Source: Cyclaneusma minus | Taxonomy: Eukaryota; Ascomycota; Leotiomycetes; Marthamycetales; Marthamycetaceae | Direction: 5' to 3' | Assembly (NCBI GenBank): GCA_037179335.1 | Contig: JAKZHN010000024.1 | Coordinates: forward strand, 1-64,000 | Length of the DNA stretch: 64,000 nucleotides | The notes under the pieces: model-generated | The model's database searches: none | Told to the model about the DNA's origin: nothing | Seen by the model: the letters and a program-made list of their open reading frames with translations, nothing else | In this document: positions 33,801 through 44,198 of the stretch, in pieces | Layout of the letters: each line of letters begins with the position of its first letter | Position numbering within the stretch: the first letter of the stretch is position 1 | Made by a program: the position numbers and the translations under genes

Positions 33801-35785
33801 GGACACCGAACTCGCAAAGTTCCCGAAGACCCTTTTCAACAGCCTTGCTCAAGAACACCCCAATATCACAATCAAGATTTCAAAGATCATCGCTTCTCGT
33901 ATGAGGGCATTAATCGACGACTCCGTCTTCCTGCAAAATAACCAGACGCCATTGAGTGCCAGTAACAACAAACCATCCTCTACCGTCAATCTGAGGACCG
34001 TTGCTATTCTTCCGGTCACTGCTGGTGTACCTGTCATTGACTTTGGCAGTCGTCTTATGAACGCGCTGCACCAGATTGGAACACCCGGAGGTGTCACGCA
34101 GCTGAACCAAGCAGCCATTCTGAACCACCTCGGAAGACATGCTTTTAGCCGAATGGGTAGGCTCAAGCTGTCTCAGTATCTCGCAGACCTCGAGGAGAAG
34201 TATGGTCTTGTCCTCTACGTTGCTGGTAAGTCTAACCCTCTTTTGTTGCGAGTTTAGTCAACAAAGGAGGTGTAATGATGATAATCGTTCAAACCCGAGT
34301 TCTGCATGGTCCTTGACGACCAAAAAAGCTTATATTCTATTTTTTCAAACCTGACTACCCCAGCATGGAGACAAATTTTTGTCTCGGTCACATGCAACAT
34401 GTTGCTAATTGGAGGCTGCAGATACGAATGTCAACTCGCCGTGGACTCAGACGTGTATCAGCCAAGCTGATTGCATCTTGCTTGTTGGAATAGCTGACTC
34501 GTCCCCCGAGACTGGCGAATACGAGCGCTTCTTATTAGGTATGAAGACTACAGCGCGAAAAGAACTTGTGCTGCTTCATTCTGATCGATACTGTGCGCCT
34601 GGCTTGACAAGGTCATGGCTCAAGCATCGCGTGTGGATCAATGGCGGCCATCACCATGTCCAGATGCCGTTCAACACAAGTTCAGTTTCCGCCCACCCCC
34701 AGAGTAAGAAATTCGGGGCTGCATTGAAGCAGAGAGTCCAAGTGCTTCAAGCCGAGATACAAAAATACACATCTCGCCGAGTGAGACAAACTCCTCTGTA
34801 TTCCGCTGAAACTCCATTCAAGGGCGACTTCCACCGAATTGCCCGGCGAATCTGTGGCAAGTCGGTGGGCTTAGTCCTCGGAGGAGGAGGCGCTCGTGGC
34901 ATAGCGCATATTGGTATCATCCGAGCATTGGAAGAAGCAGGAATCCCCATTGATCTCGTGGGCGGTACTTCCATCGGCTCTTTCATCGGCGCTCTCTACG
35001 CACGAGACGCAGACGTAGTGCCAATGTACGGTCGGGCCAAGAAATTTGCAGGCAGGATGGCAAGCATGTGGCGCTTTGCTCTTGATCTTACCTATCCTTC
35101 AGCCTCTTACACCACCGGCCACGAATTCAACCGAGGAATTTTCAAGACATTTGGCAACTCCCAAATCGAAGATTTCTGGCTGGAGTTCTACTGCAACACA
35201 ACCAACATCAGCAAGAGCAGGTCCGAAATCCATACGAGTGGATATGCTTGGCGCTACGTCCGAGCATCAATGTCTCTTGCTGGTCTTCTCCCTCCTATTT
35301 GCGACGAAGGCAGCATGTTGCTCGACGGCGGCTACGTTGACAACCTGACCGTCTCACACATGAAATCCCTAGGCGCCGACGTAATCTTCGCCATCGACGT
35401 TGGCAGCCTCGACGACGACACGCCACAAAACTTCGGCGACTCACTCTCCGGCTTCTGGGCCTTCTTCAACCGCTGGAACCCATTCTCCTCCTTCACCAAT
35501 CCACCTACACTCTCTGAAATCCAAGCACGCCTCGCCTACGTATCCAGTGTCGATGCGTTAGAAAGAGCCAAAACGACTCCGGGATGTTTCTACATGCGGC
35601 CGCCGATTGATGACTATGGCACGCTGGAGTTTGGCAAGTTTGATGAGATTTATCAGGTGGGGTATAAGTTTGGACAGGAGTTTATGAGCCAGTTGAAGGA
35701 GCAGGGGCTGTTGCCGTTTGTGGAGGAGACGGATGAAAAGAAGGCGCTGCGGAGGACGATGGCGCCGAGGAGGGCTAGTATTTGA
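30879..35785 (+). CDS. NTE1: Lysophospholipase NTE1 (patatin-like, neuropathy target esterase family)
   Basis: An ER membrane phospholipase that deacylates phosphatidylcholine to glycerophosphocholine. Exons 30879-31210, 31281-34225 and 34422-35785 give 1546 residues, a normal length. Hydrophobic segments near residues 60-82, 85-105 and 110-125 anchor the N-terminus. At least three cyclic-nucleotide-binding-like domains follow: around FGYLERSVFHELTR, then VYFPKGSVLVEQGERNPGLY, then IYHEGDESDAIYIVLNGRLR. Low-complexity linkers lie between them. The patatin domain has the oxyanion loop GGGGARG (about 1246-1252), the nucleophile Ser1276 in GGTSIGS, and Asp1394 in LLDGGYVDN, the complete Ser-Asp dyad. 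Intron 2 is 196 nt. The ATG at 30879 gives the only N-terminus continuous with the membrane segments. Identification is certain. Confidence 0.97.
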
Positions 35786-36837
35786 GGCTGTCCGAAATGT
35801 CATCATCAACCGAGACTTTCGACAACTTTCCGGCAAGATTGCCTATCGAAAGGAAGTTCAGAAGAGACTGGAACAGGCAGAGACGGTTGGCGTGCAAAGA
35901 TAAAGAAGGATGGCTGGTTTGAGATGACACGGTCCGAAGGGGAGGCGTACGCTTCGAGGGTGGATGATGAGACTGACAGACGGGTGATGAAACGGGACAT
36001 TCTGATACCTGGCTTTTTTGCAGTGGATCAGCGCCATGATTGGGAGCTGGACGGGCATGTTGACGCCGGAGAGTCCAGCCCGGGCCACGGCTCTGGGATA
36101 AGTATGTGGATAGAGAAGGGTGCTGGGCGGAGAAGCGGTGATGTTGTAATGAGATACCCCCAGATGATAGATAGAGCACTAGAATAGAACAAGTAGAAGA
36201 CTAGGAGAAAAAACAATGATTGACTGGGTATTGGTTGTGTTAGTAAAAGTTAGTCCAATTGGACTCGTGGTGTCCATCACTGCAAAACCGCTTTTTACAA
36301 CTTACAATGAATGCATGCTTATTAGGTTCCCGAAAACACTCAATTCGCTTTATCCAGTATCTAGACGTGCCAGCCTATAAATAGCACCGTTACACCGCTA
36401 GGTTATTCAACCATTTACTTTGAAGTTGAAATGGGGCTGTTTGAGAATCAAGATTCAAGCGTTGAGCATGTTTGAGAGCTGCAGCTCCCCGGAGAGCGCC
36501 GATAGTCGGCCGAGCCCCCCTAGAGCGGAATGCGAACCAACAACACCAACGATAACAAATGACGAAGGAAGGATCAATCCATTGAGTTTGCCCCGCAGGA
36601 AGTTGACCAATCAATTTTATAGAAAACGCAATCGCAATCTTCACCTTGACGGACTCAATAAACAACTGCAAATCCTCCAGCAATCGTCCTGTGACCTCTC
36701 CTACACCTCCAGGTCCTGGAAAGCCAAGAATCAAGACCAGAAAGGCTCGAGACCCAGGATTGAAAATCGAAGGCTCTGATATCACTGTTCCACTGCTACC
36801 GAGCTATAGCCAAACGATTCCTCCGCAGGAACACACC
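35786..36837. promoter_or_regulatory. Intergenic region upstream of guanine deaminase
   Basis: NTE1 and guanine deaminase are in the same direction, so this holds the NTE1 3' end and the deaminase promoter. Open frames on both strands lack protein character. No repeat was noticed. Confidence 0.45.
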
Positions 36838-38688
36838 ATGGTCGCAGCATTAGGGGGGCCGGCTTGCGGCGCTTCGGGACAGCTGTCTGCCAGAGGGGTG
36901 TATGTGGGCAACTTCGTGCACAGCAAAGACCTCAGCACGCTCGAATATCTCCACGATGCTGTTGTCGTTGTCGACGAATCGGGGAAGATTGTTGCTATTG
37001 AGAAATTACCTTTGAGGGGGGGAGAGGGCTATGGGGTTCGAGATGCTCTTGATGCTGCGGAGGAGCTGGTGATGAGGCTAAGGCCGGAGTGGAAGGGGGA
37101 GTATTTGCTGATGTCGCATTCGGGGAAAGAGGGGTTCTTTTTTCCGGGGTTTATTGGTAGGGGACTTTTTTTTCTTTCTTGACTCTGTGTTGGAAAATTG
37201 CTGTGTTCAGGAGCCTTTTCTCTTTCCTCCTGTCTTGAATTCTGTCTCTCTCTCTCTTTGACTCCTTCGGGAAAGAAATAGGGGAATGCAGCTGCTCAGG
37301 AAACCTCAGGAACGCATTTCCTGCATCTATGTTTCGTCTCAGATTTCGTCTTTCCAGCAACATTTTCCTTATCCGGATAGTATGAGATCAGTATAGCTAA
37401 CAGCCCAGACACGCACATCCACGCCCCCCAATACCCCAACTCGGGCATCTTTGGCAAATCTACGCTCCTGGACTGGCTCGAAAAATACACCTTCCCCCTC
37501 GAAGCCTCGCTCTCCGACCTCGCCAAAGCCCGCCAGGTATACAGCGCCTGCATCCGCCGCACGTTGTCCCACGGCACTACCACCTGTGCCTACTACGCCA
37601 CCATCGACGTCGCCGCCACCAATCTGCTCGTCGACCTGTGCTTGAAACTTGGCCAGAGAGCGTTGATCGGGAGATGCTGTATGGATTCTAGTGCTCCGGA
37701 TTACTACAGAGATGAAAGTGCTGAGGCGAGTTTGAAGGCTACGAAGGAAACTATTGAGTATGTGAAGAGTGTGGATCCGGGGTTTGAGCTGGTGACGCCG
37801 ATTGTGACGCCGCGGTTTGCGCCAAGTTGCTCGAGAGAGCTGCTGACTATGTTGGGGAAGTTGGCGAAGGAGATGGAATTGCCCGTCCAGACGCATATTA
37901 GCGAGAATGTGGGCGAGCTGGAGCTGGTCAAGAAGATGTTTCCAGAGTTTAGGGATTATACGGATGTGTATGATAAGCATGGATTGTTGGGGGAGAAGAC
38001 GATTTTGGCGCATGGGATTTGGCTGAGTGAGGAGGAGAGGAGTGTTATTAGGGAGAGGGGCGCGGGGGTCAGTCATTGTCCGTGCTCGAATAGTAGTATT
38101 ACGAGTGGGACGGCGAAGGTGAGGTGGTTGCTGGAGGGGGGCGTGAAGGTGGGGCTGGGGACGGATGTTAGTGGGGGGTATAGTGCAAGTGTTTTGGAGG
38201 CGGCGAGGCAGGCGCTGCTTGTCAGTAGGCATGTTGCGATGCCGGTGGGGAATTATGGGCTTGGTGAGGGGGAGATGGGGAAGTGGGGGAAGGATAGGTT
38301 TTTGGGTGATGAGAAGGCGAAACTGAGTATGGAGGAGGTGTTGTATCTTGCGACTGTGGGGGGTGCGAAGGTGTGTGGGCTGGAAGGAAAGGTGGGACGG
38401 TTTGAGGTGGGCTTGGATTGGGATGCGCAATTTGTCACGTTGGCTGGCAGCCGGCAACAGGACAGTCCGGTCGACTTCTTTGGTTGGGAAAGCTGGGATG
38501 AACGCATAGCAAAATGGCTGTTTGGCGGCGATGATCGCAATACGAAGGCTGTCTGGGTGAGGGGTGTGTGCGTACATGCGAGGCACGACGTTTCCCTCCA
38601 TCTCGAGGATCAGAGAATTTCGGAACTGGGCTCTGGGGCTCCCAAGGAAGTGTGGAGGAGAGTGGGGCTTGGGGCTGAGAGTGCGTAG
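36838..38688 (+). CDS. Guanine deaminase
   Basis: A cytosolic zinc amidohydrolase converting guanine to xanthine and ammonia in purine salvage and breakdown. Exons 36838-37156 and 37409-38688 give 532 residues. The metal-binding motif PGFIDTHIHAPQYPNSG spans the splice junction (His109 and His111). Further conserved blocks are LSHGTTTCAYYATIDV, VQTHISENVGELELV (a metal His), ILAHGIWLSEEE, HCPCSNSSITSG and LGTDVSGGYSASVLEA (the catalytic Asp). The 252-nt intron is long for the window and includes CT-rich runs. The last 30 residues after KAVWVRGVCVH extend beyond the usual family end, so a 3' intron or an alternative end is possible. Codon use shifts from C-ending to G-ending within exon 2. Identification is confident. 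Confidence 0.95.
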
Positions 38689-40851
38689 GTGGTACATGTA
38701 AGGGGCAGGTGAAGAAGGATGGTGGTACAGAGTGGCAGCCATATTTTCAAGACGGCACGCCAGGCAGGGATGCATAGGGCTATCGATGTGCAACAAAACC
38801 AAGTTCAGAAAGGCCAGAAGGCACGGAATCGATGTTGTTTGTTTACCAAGTTGTTTATATCTGGGATCTGGCCTATGGGACAGCTGGGAGGGACGGGCTT
38901 GGTCCAGGCAGACAGACCAGGCAGACGTGCAGCGCTCTAACGACTCGCAACAAACCAGAGAAAAAGGTATCCTGTGTAAGGTAGGGCAGACACTTGTGCG
39001 ACATCTTTGGTATAAGCTTAGGGCTTTTGCTGAACCGGGACGGGGTGCTTGGTGGCTTTGGTTTGCTAGATTGGGTCGGGTTCAGGTGTGTAACGGGTGG
39101 GTTCCGATGTTACATCCACCACTCCCCAGCATTCTGTGGACTTTGAGGTTCCTGCTCCTCAATGAGCGATGGATCTTAGAATATCACAAGGTGCGGCGAC
39201 TAACAGTTGACGGGGATACTGCGATGCGCAACAAACCAGAAGTCCTGGACTCATCATGTTGGTGATGGCTCCACATCCACAACCTGGAAGTTTTCAAGCC
39301 TGAAAAGCGAAAAGTGACTACCACATCTGGATGAGCTCTTTGACCTTCCGGTATTCCGATGCACGAGCCTCATACACTTTTAAAGTTGCTGTGGTTTATG
39401 CATAGGAAGACTCTCGGAGAGGAAACCCGTGAGAATGAGCTGAGGGCCTGAGATGCACAACCGTTTCTTGTCCCAAAAGGGGCACGTGTAAGAGTCATTA
39501 GCTGCATCATCTGGCGCCTCATCCAACTTTCCCAAAATCAGGGACTGCTAGAAGACGCAAGGTGTAAGGTCCCGCACTCTCCCCGGCACACTAACATGTC
39601 CTTCCGGGGAACTAGCCATTAGCCATCCGTTGGGTTATGGTGGCTCACGCTAAAACAGTAAGATGAGGCCTGACCTGACCCTACGAAGTGACGTGCAGGG
39701 GGTCTGCGATGTGCAACAGAATGGTGGGTGGAGGGTGTTTTGCACTCAGACTACGAATATCATGTGCTTCTTGACATGTTGTCGCACATCGAAAAGCACT
39801 AAGTAGGTATGTCAGTGTGATAGATCCATACAAAGTGTGAGATTTTTGTACTCAGCTTAGCTTGAGTATCGATCTTTGAGTATTTGGCGACACTGGATTT
39901 GCGCGGCAGGAAAATTCATAGCATAGAGCGAAGAGAGGTGAGGGAGCGAGTTGGCATGTTTCCTCTTCACTGATACACATAGCTGATTTTGGTGGTAACA
40001 TATTGACCAGTCGAAGCCATACAGAGTTAATAACCTGATTATACAAGCCCGGCAAAACGATCCTCGCTCGACAGGTTGTGCGAGTACCTGTGTTTACCCC
40101 CAGGCTTCAGCTTCACCCCATCCACCATCCGCACTAGCAAACTTTGCTCCCTCCATCCCGCCTCCACCCCCACCTCATTAAACGAGGTCTCCTCATTAAA
40201 CGAGGTCTCCTCAAACCTACTCAAGCACCTATCGCCCGATCAATCCTCTCCTTTTCTCTCCAAATCAAGGGCGCTGCTCGTCTCGTTGGACGGAGCTGCT
40301 GCTACCGCTCCTGCTAACGGAAGCAGAGTCTACACTTGAACAAACACGTTACGCTTGTCACGCGTGTTCGGGGTGGCTCTACTTTCTTGCACAGTGGTGA
40401 GGCTCCAGCCTACGTGTGATGGTGGGCGATGGGATAGGTGAACCAACCCCTGAAAAGGGGGCTTAAGTCCGAACGTCAAAGTCTGGAATGACAGGAATAG
40501 GATCTTCATCCCAGGGGGTTCTATTAATCACCAACAAAGAAATCTAGGCAGACAGTTTGTTCTCTTTATTCCTTTCTCTACTGTTGGTAAAAGAAGGTTC
40601 ACTTGCTAACCATTTTTACACACATGTTCACACTATCTTCTCGATTTGTGAGTTTGTTGTAGGCCAACGAGAGTCGCTCTGGTTCAGTTCAATTTGTCGC
40701 AAGTAACAGTGGCTTGTTGAGTGAAGAATTTCCTATAGTACAATTCTCAACCTTTCTCGATCCCAGAGTTCACGATCAGGGTCCTCCCGAGTGACCGGAA
40801 AGACGTATACCTGTCGGATCCCATTCATCTGGTCATCTTCGCAGCCGCTTT
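38689..40851. other. Repeat-bearing intergenic region
   Basis: No supported gene. Copies of the CGATGTGCAACAAAAC box occur at about 38784, 38943, 39221 and 39704, with an inverted copy at 39775-39796. At 40175-40212 an 18-19-bp unit (TCATTAAACGAGGTCTCC) is duplicated in tandem. Confidence 0.5.
39704..39796. repeat. Inverted-repeat module (copy 1)
   Basis: Left arm TGCGATGTGCAACAGAATG and right arm reading, on the minus strand, CTTTTCGATGTGCGACAAC. The arms are about 55 bp apart. This is a degenerate member of the module family seen at 42.6-43.4 kb. Confidence 0.5.
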
Positions 40852-41442
40852 TCAATATTTGTACACTTGTCGTCTTCTCCTTCTCCATGCTGTCATTGCG
40901 TCCTCCTCCTCCTCCTCCTCCTTCTCTTCGTCTTCCTCTTCCTCGTCGTCTTCCTCTTCCTCGTCGTCATCATCTTTCACTTCCTCGCAAAATCTCTTCT
41001 CCTCAACAATGAATTCAATCCCCACCTTCAGCAATTCAATCTCATCACCCAACCTCTTCCACTTCAAACCGAACAAATAACGAATACCATCCCAATCCCC
41101 TTGCAACTCCACGAAAAATTGTCTCCTCTCCTTCTCGATACCACGGTTCTCAGCGGCGGCAGACAGACGTCTCGTCGAGAACAGACTCTCTCCCTTGGCA
41201 GATCTTCTATCATGATCAGCTTGCTCCTTGCGAGCAAACCTTGCCACCTCATCCATGAGAAGTTCACCGTATCTGAGAAGATCGGCACGGACAGCCTCGA
41301 ACTCGGGGAGCTTGAGGTCGGAAGTGGCGAGGTAGCCCGTGAAGCCCAGAACTTGTTCGGTGATTTCGGTCTGCGTTTCCTACAAGAAGGGTATCACCCC
41401 ATGGAGGGGGTATTCTTCACCGAAAACGTGTGCTTGCAACAT
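40852..41442 (-). CDS. Small protein with a long acidic tract, unrecognised
   Basis: The main exon (41379-40852) encodes a coherent frame: ETQTEITEQVLGFTGYLATS, then DLLRYGELLMDEVARFARKE. A run of about 27 nearly all Asp/Glu residues and a short basic tail (AWRRRRRQVYKY) follow. An in-frame TAG lies just before it. The simplest gene model has a five-codon first exon (41442-41428, MLQAH) and a 48-nt intron (GT at 41427, AG at 41380), giving about 180 residues. The acidic run is encoded by a CTC/CTT microsatellite on the plus strand at 40900-40980. No family recognised. The exon is probably real; the start is uncertain. Confidence 0.5.
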
Positions 41443-41805
41443 GGTGGTGGGTTGGAGGGGCGAAAGGAACGTGGTTTGTGAGAGAAGTCGGTAGATAGAG
41501 AGTGGTTGTGCGTGCGGTGGATGGATCCTGCACTGAGAGGAGAAAGTTGTGTGGTAGGTTGTCGATGGTCTGAAAGCTGCGTCTCGATCTGATCGTCTGT
41601 GTGTGAATTGAGGAAATTGCTGTGATCGGACGGAGACCCTGTCTATCGAGGTAGTACTTGAGACGCAGGAAGGGAAGGGGAAGAGAAGGAGAAAATTAGA
41701 AGAAGTGAAGGACTATGCAGAGAATCCTCGGACGCCACACTACTCACACTTTCTGACCGGAGTCGGGGGCGATTTAGCGATTCAACATCTCAAGTTCCAC
41801 AGTCA
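41443..41805. promoter_or_regulatory. Upstream region of the small acidic-protein gene
   Basis: Non-coding, with purine-rich runs near 41665-41710 (GGAAGGGGAAGAGAAGGAG). No other gene is supported. Confidence 0.4.
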
Positions 41806-42275
41806 AATCTGAGCTTTTCCCAGAGACCCAGAAACGACAGCAACCTGGCATCGACACACATATGGGCCTCGGAGTAATGGTCGCTGTCTGGCTTCGATAA
41901 AGAAATAGTAGAATGCGTGTAAATCTAGGAACGACAGTGAACGTAGCATCGAGACTGGTTGTTACCTTGCGAAGATGATATGGATATGGGACGTGATCCG
42001 GGCTTTGATAAAGTAGCTTATAAATGCGAACAAGTTTGGGAATGATACTGATACATACTCCTGGCCTCATAAGTATAACAGGAATACAATAAGTCATTCA
42101 GGCTTTAGGAAAGATTTTCGAGATGTGAATGAATCTAGGCATGACAGCTACCAGAAACCGACAGAATCTTGGCCTTGCGAGTGTAAAAGGGCCATGGGAA
42201 GTCATCCGGGCTTCGACAAAGAAGTCTTAGATTGCGAATAAGTCTAGGAACGACAGAAACCGGGAATTGACAGAC
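41806..42275. repeat. Degenerate tandem repeat, period about 101-110 bp, four copies
   Basis: The landmark GGCTTCGACAAAGAAGTCTT or a variant begins at about 41890, 42000, 42101 and 42209. Each copy is followed 25-30 bp later by AAGTCTAGGAACGACAG or a variant. The outer copies are best preserved. No open frame is supported. Confidence 0.8.
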
Positions 42276-42645
42276 TCAGGACGCTTGACATTGCTCCTTT
42301 TGCCTGACCGGCTAGATGTAAGTGTAGGAATGAGGTTCAAGCTTCTTGACAACCTCTTTCCGGCGGACAAACACAATTACAATCTGGAAAGATCAACAAA
42401 TCCTAAATTTCCATCTAATTCCCACCTTCTCAAAGACTAAATCTCAATTGTCCATGTTTGGACTGTATCAAGATTTCGTTCCAGAGTGAGGAACTCAGGG
42501 GTAGGTCCCAGGAGGGTGAGTAGCGTGTGTTTGATGTTGTTATAAATCTGTCATGGATTTGAAGCTTGACTAGCTTCAATTAAGTCATCCAGATCGTGCG
42601 ATGTGCAACAAAACGTAAACCCTAGTTACGTAAACCCTAGTTATG
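42276..42645. other. Intergenic with one isolated box copy
   Basis: No gene. One copy of the box GCGATGTGCAACAAAACG is at 42598-42615, followed by a tandem duplication of GTAAACCCTAGTTA (42615-42643). Confidence 0.5.
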
Positions 42646-42773
42646 GTTGGCTCTCGGAAAACGCGCTAGGCTTGACGAAGTGCAACAAAACACCCTCAAG
42701 TTATGCCGCTCACGTGAATCTACCAGCAGTTTCTCGCACATAGTCAAGCCTAGTGTCGTTTTCCAGTAGCCAA
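42646..42773. repeat. 128-bp inverted-repeat element (module copy 2, best preserved)
   Basis: Left arm 42646-42691 and right arm 42729-42773 are inverted copies about 46 bp long with a few mismatches. Outer ends are GTTGGCTCTCGGAAAACG and, reading the other strand, GTTGGCTACTGGAAAACG. Inner parts are GAAGTGCAACAAAAC and the degenerate TATGTGCGAGAAAC. CTAGGCTTGAC is identical in both arms. The 37-bp loop contains CACGTG. The transcript or single strand would fold into a strong hairpin. Confidence 0.85.
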
Positions 42774-42911
42774 CGATACAATAGTAGCTGATCACCTGAA
42801 CATTGCATGAATCTTATAGTCTTGATCAGCTTCACCTACTTCAACATATACAAAGGGCAACAAAAAGACCCCTGGAGCTTGGCTGAAAACTTCAATGGCA
42901 TGATTCTGAGT

Positions 42912-42999
42912 CTGCGATGTGCAACGGAACGTCAAGGGCCAAGCTTCTCAAGTGACTTCCTCTGAAAGAATATTTTCACTTTTGTTGCATATCGACAAG
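42912..42999. repeat. Inverted-repeat module (copy 3)
   Basis: Left arm GCGATGTGCAACGGAACG, right arm reading on the minus strand GTCGATATGCAACAAAAGTG. The central word CAAGTGAC sits where other copies have CACGTGA. Confidence 0.7.
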
Positions 43000-43093
43000 T
43001 TCACAGGGAATCCGCCAGAAGCGAGAGCTCACCTTCAACACCTCGAGACTTAGCAATCTTCACCGGCTTCCACAGCTTGATTACATCATCTGT

Positions 43094-43184
43094 TCAACTT
43101 CCGATGTGCAACAAAACCAGGCAAAAAAGCTGTACTTGTCACGTGGATCAGTCAATTCTAGTTTCGTTGCATGTCGACAAGTTC
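43094..43184. repeat. Inverted-repeat module (copy 4)
   Basis: Left arm CAACTTCCGATGTGCAACAA continuing to AACCAG. Right arm on the minus strand reads GAACTTGTCGACATGCAACG continuing to AAACTAG. CACGTGG lies in the loop. The spacer before this copy (43000-43093) resembles the spacer after it (43185-43270), so the modules are embedded in a longer tandem duplication of about 170-190 bp. Confidence 0.75.
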
Positions 43185-43267
43185 ACACTGGGGATCCACC
43201 CGCAGCGAGAGCTTCAACTCTAACATCTTAAAATCATCCTCCACCCAGCTTCAGAGGCACTTGATTA

Positions 43268-43375
43268 CATCATGTGTGTGACAAAACCTTTCTACACTAC
43301 GCTACAGCTGACTACTACTACCCACGTGACTCATCCATGCAGACCTGACTTTGTTCCACATTGTGATTTCAGGGG
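43268..43375. repeat. Inverted-repeat module (copy 5, degenerate)
   Basis: Left arm ATCATGTGTGTGACAAAACC. The right arm on the minus strand reads AATCACAATGTGGAACAAAG. CACGTGAC lies between. A further single box, CGATGCGCAACAAAAGCC, is at 43463-43480. Confidence 0.5.
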
Positions 43376-43683
43376 CTTGTCCCTCAAGAGCAAACTGCAT
43401 ATTATATACAAGCAACCATCACAACCCCGAGAAATCCCTCGTAACTTCACGCTAGAGACCTACGATGCGCAACAAAAGCCCAACAGATCATGCCTAGTCA
43501 CATACTCCTCCGAACTTCAATCCCTCTATTCCATACTAACAAACTTATTCAGCTTCCCAGTGTCTTCCGGACAGCAAACAGACTCTCCTCGCTCAGGGTA
43601 GCACCGCTTGCAAATCCACCCAACGCACCGCACAAACTATCTGTATATAGTCGATGAGCCAATTATTTCGCACCACATACAGC

Positions 43684-43790
43684 GGAGCAATAGCTCAGTT
43701 AGTAGCCCCGTCGTCCTGTCTCACGATCCTCCCACCCTCCAGGGTACCTCACAATATCGAGACAGCACGGGGTTCGAACTTTTACCGTGA
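43684..43790 (+). pseudogene. tRNA-like sequence with A and B boxes, degenerate
   Basis: TAGCTCAGTTAGTAG (43691-43705) matches a Pol III A box and GGTTCGAAC (43771-43779) a B box, with spacing compatible with an intron-containing tRNA. The T stem would pair CGGGG only with TTTTA, as if the complementary Cs had become Ts. The acceptor arms do not pair and no confident anticodon loop is seen. It is probably a dead tRNA gene or a tRNA-derived relic. Confidence 0.35.
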
Positions 43791-44198
43791 TTTTGCCTTA
43801 TTTTTTCTCATGCAATTTCTAACGGACATCAACACACCAAGACCCAGACGCGAGCTGTGTCCAGGATCTATTCACTTTGTTATTTATTCTGCCAGAGCTC
43901 CCACTACAGACAACATCAGTACCGGGATTTTAAAGCAACACCACATGATTTGGACACAGCCTTTGCATTCTGAGTTTCAGCTAGCCCTTATTTCAGGACT
44001 CCTTAATGCGAATTGCAGGTCTGATTTCCTTTGAACAGGCCTGAGGTTAATAACGACGTACTTTCGTCACCCCTTTCCCTTCCCAGCCAGCTCTTTCGCT
44101 TCGTTGTCCCCTCCCATGACCAATCTGCCTAAGACTCCCGCACCGTCCAACGCCAGCAAATGAAGCAAATCTGCCAACAGCAGCAACATGCGAACATC
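43791..44198. other. 3' flank of RFC5, no gene seen
   Basis: Open frames here lack coherent protein features and no repeat was noticed. Confidence 0.45.

Noticed and set aside
37369..38802. 477-codon open frame on the minus strand
   Set aside because: It is antisense to guanine deaminase, whose motifs and splicing are unambiguous; the translation is His/Pro/Arg-rich shadow sequence.
42615..42643. TAAACCCTAG duplicated, resembling telomeric repeat
   Set aside because: Only two copies, with CCCTAG rather than CCCTAA, so not an interstitial telomere.
38784..43480. CRISPR-like array interpretation of the repeated box
   Set aside because: Box copies are in both orientations, imperfect and unevenly spaced in a fungal genome with no associated genes.
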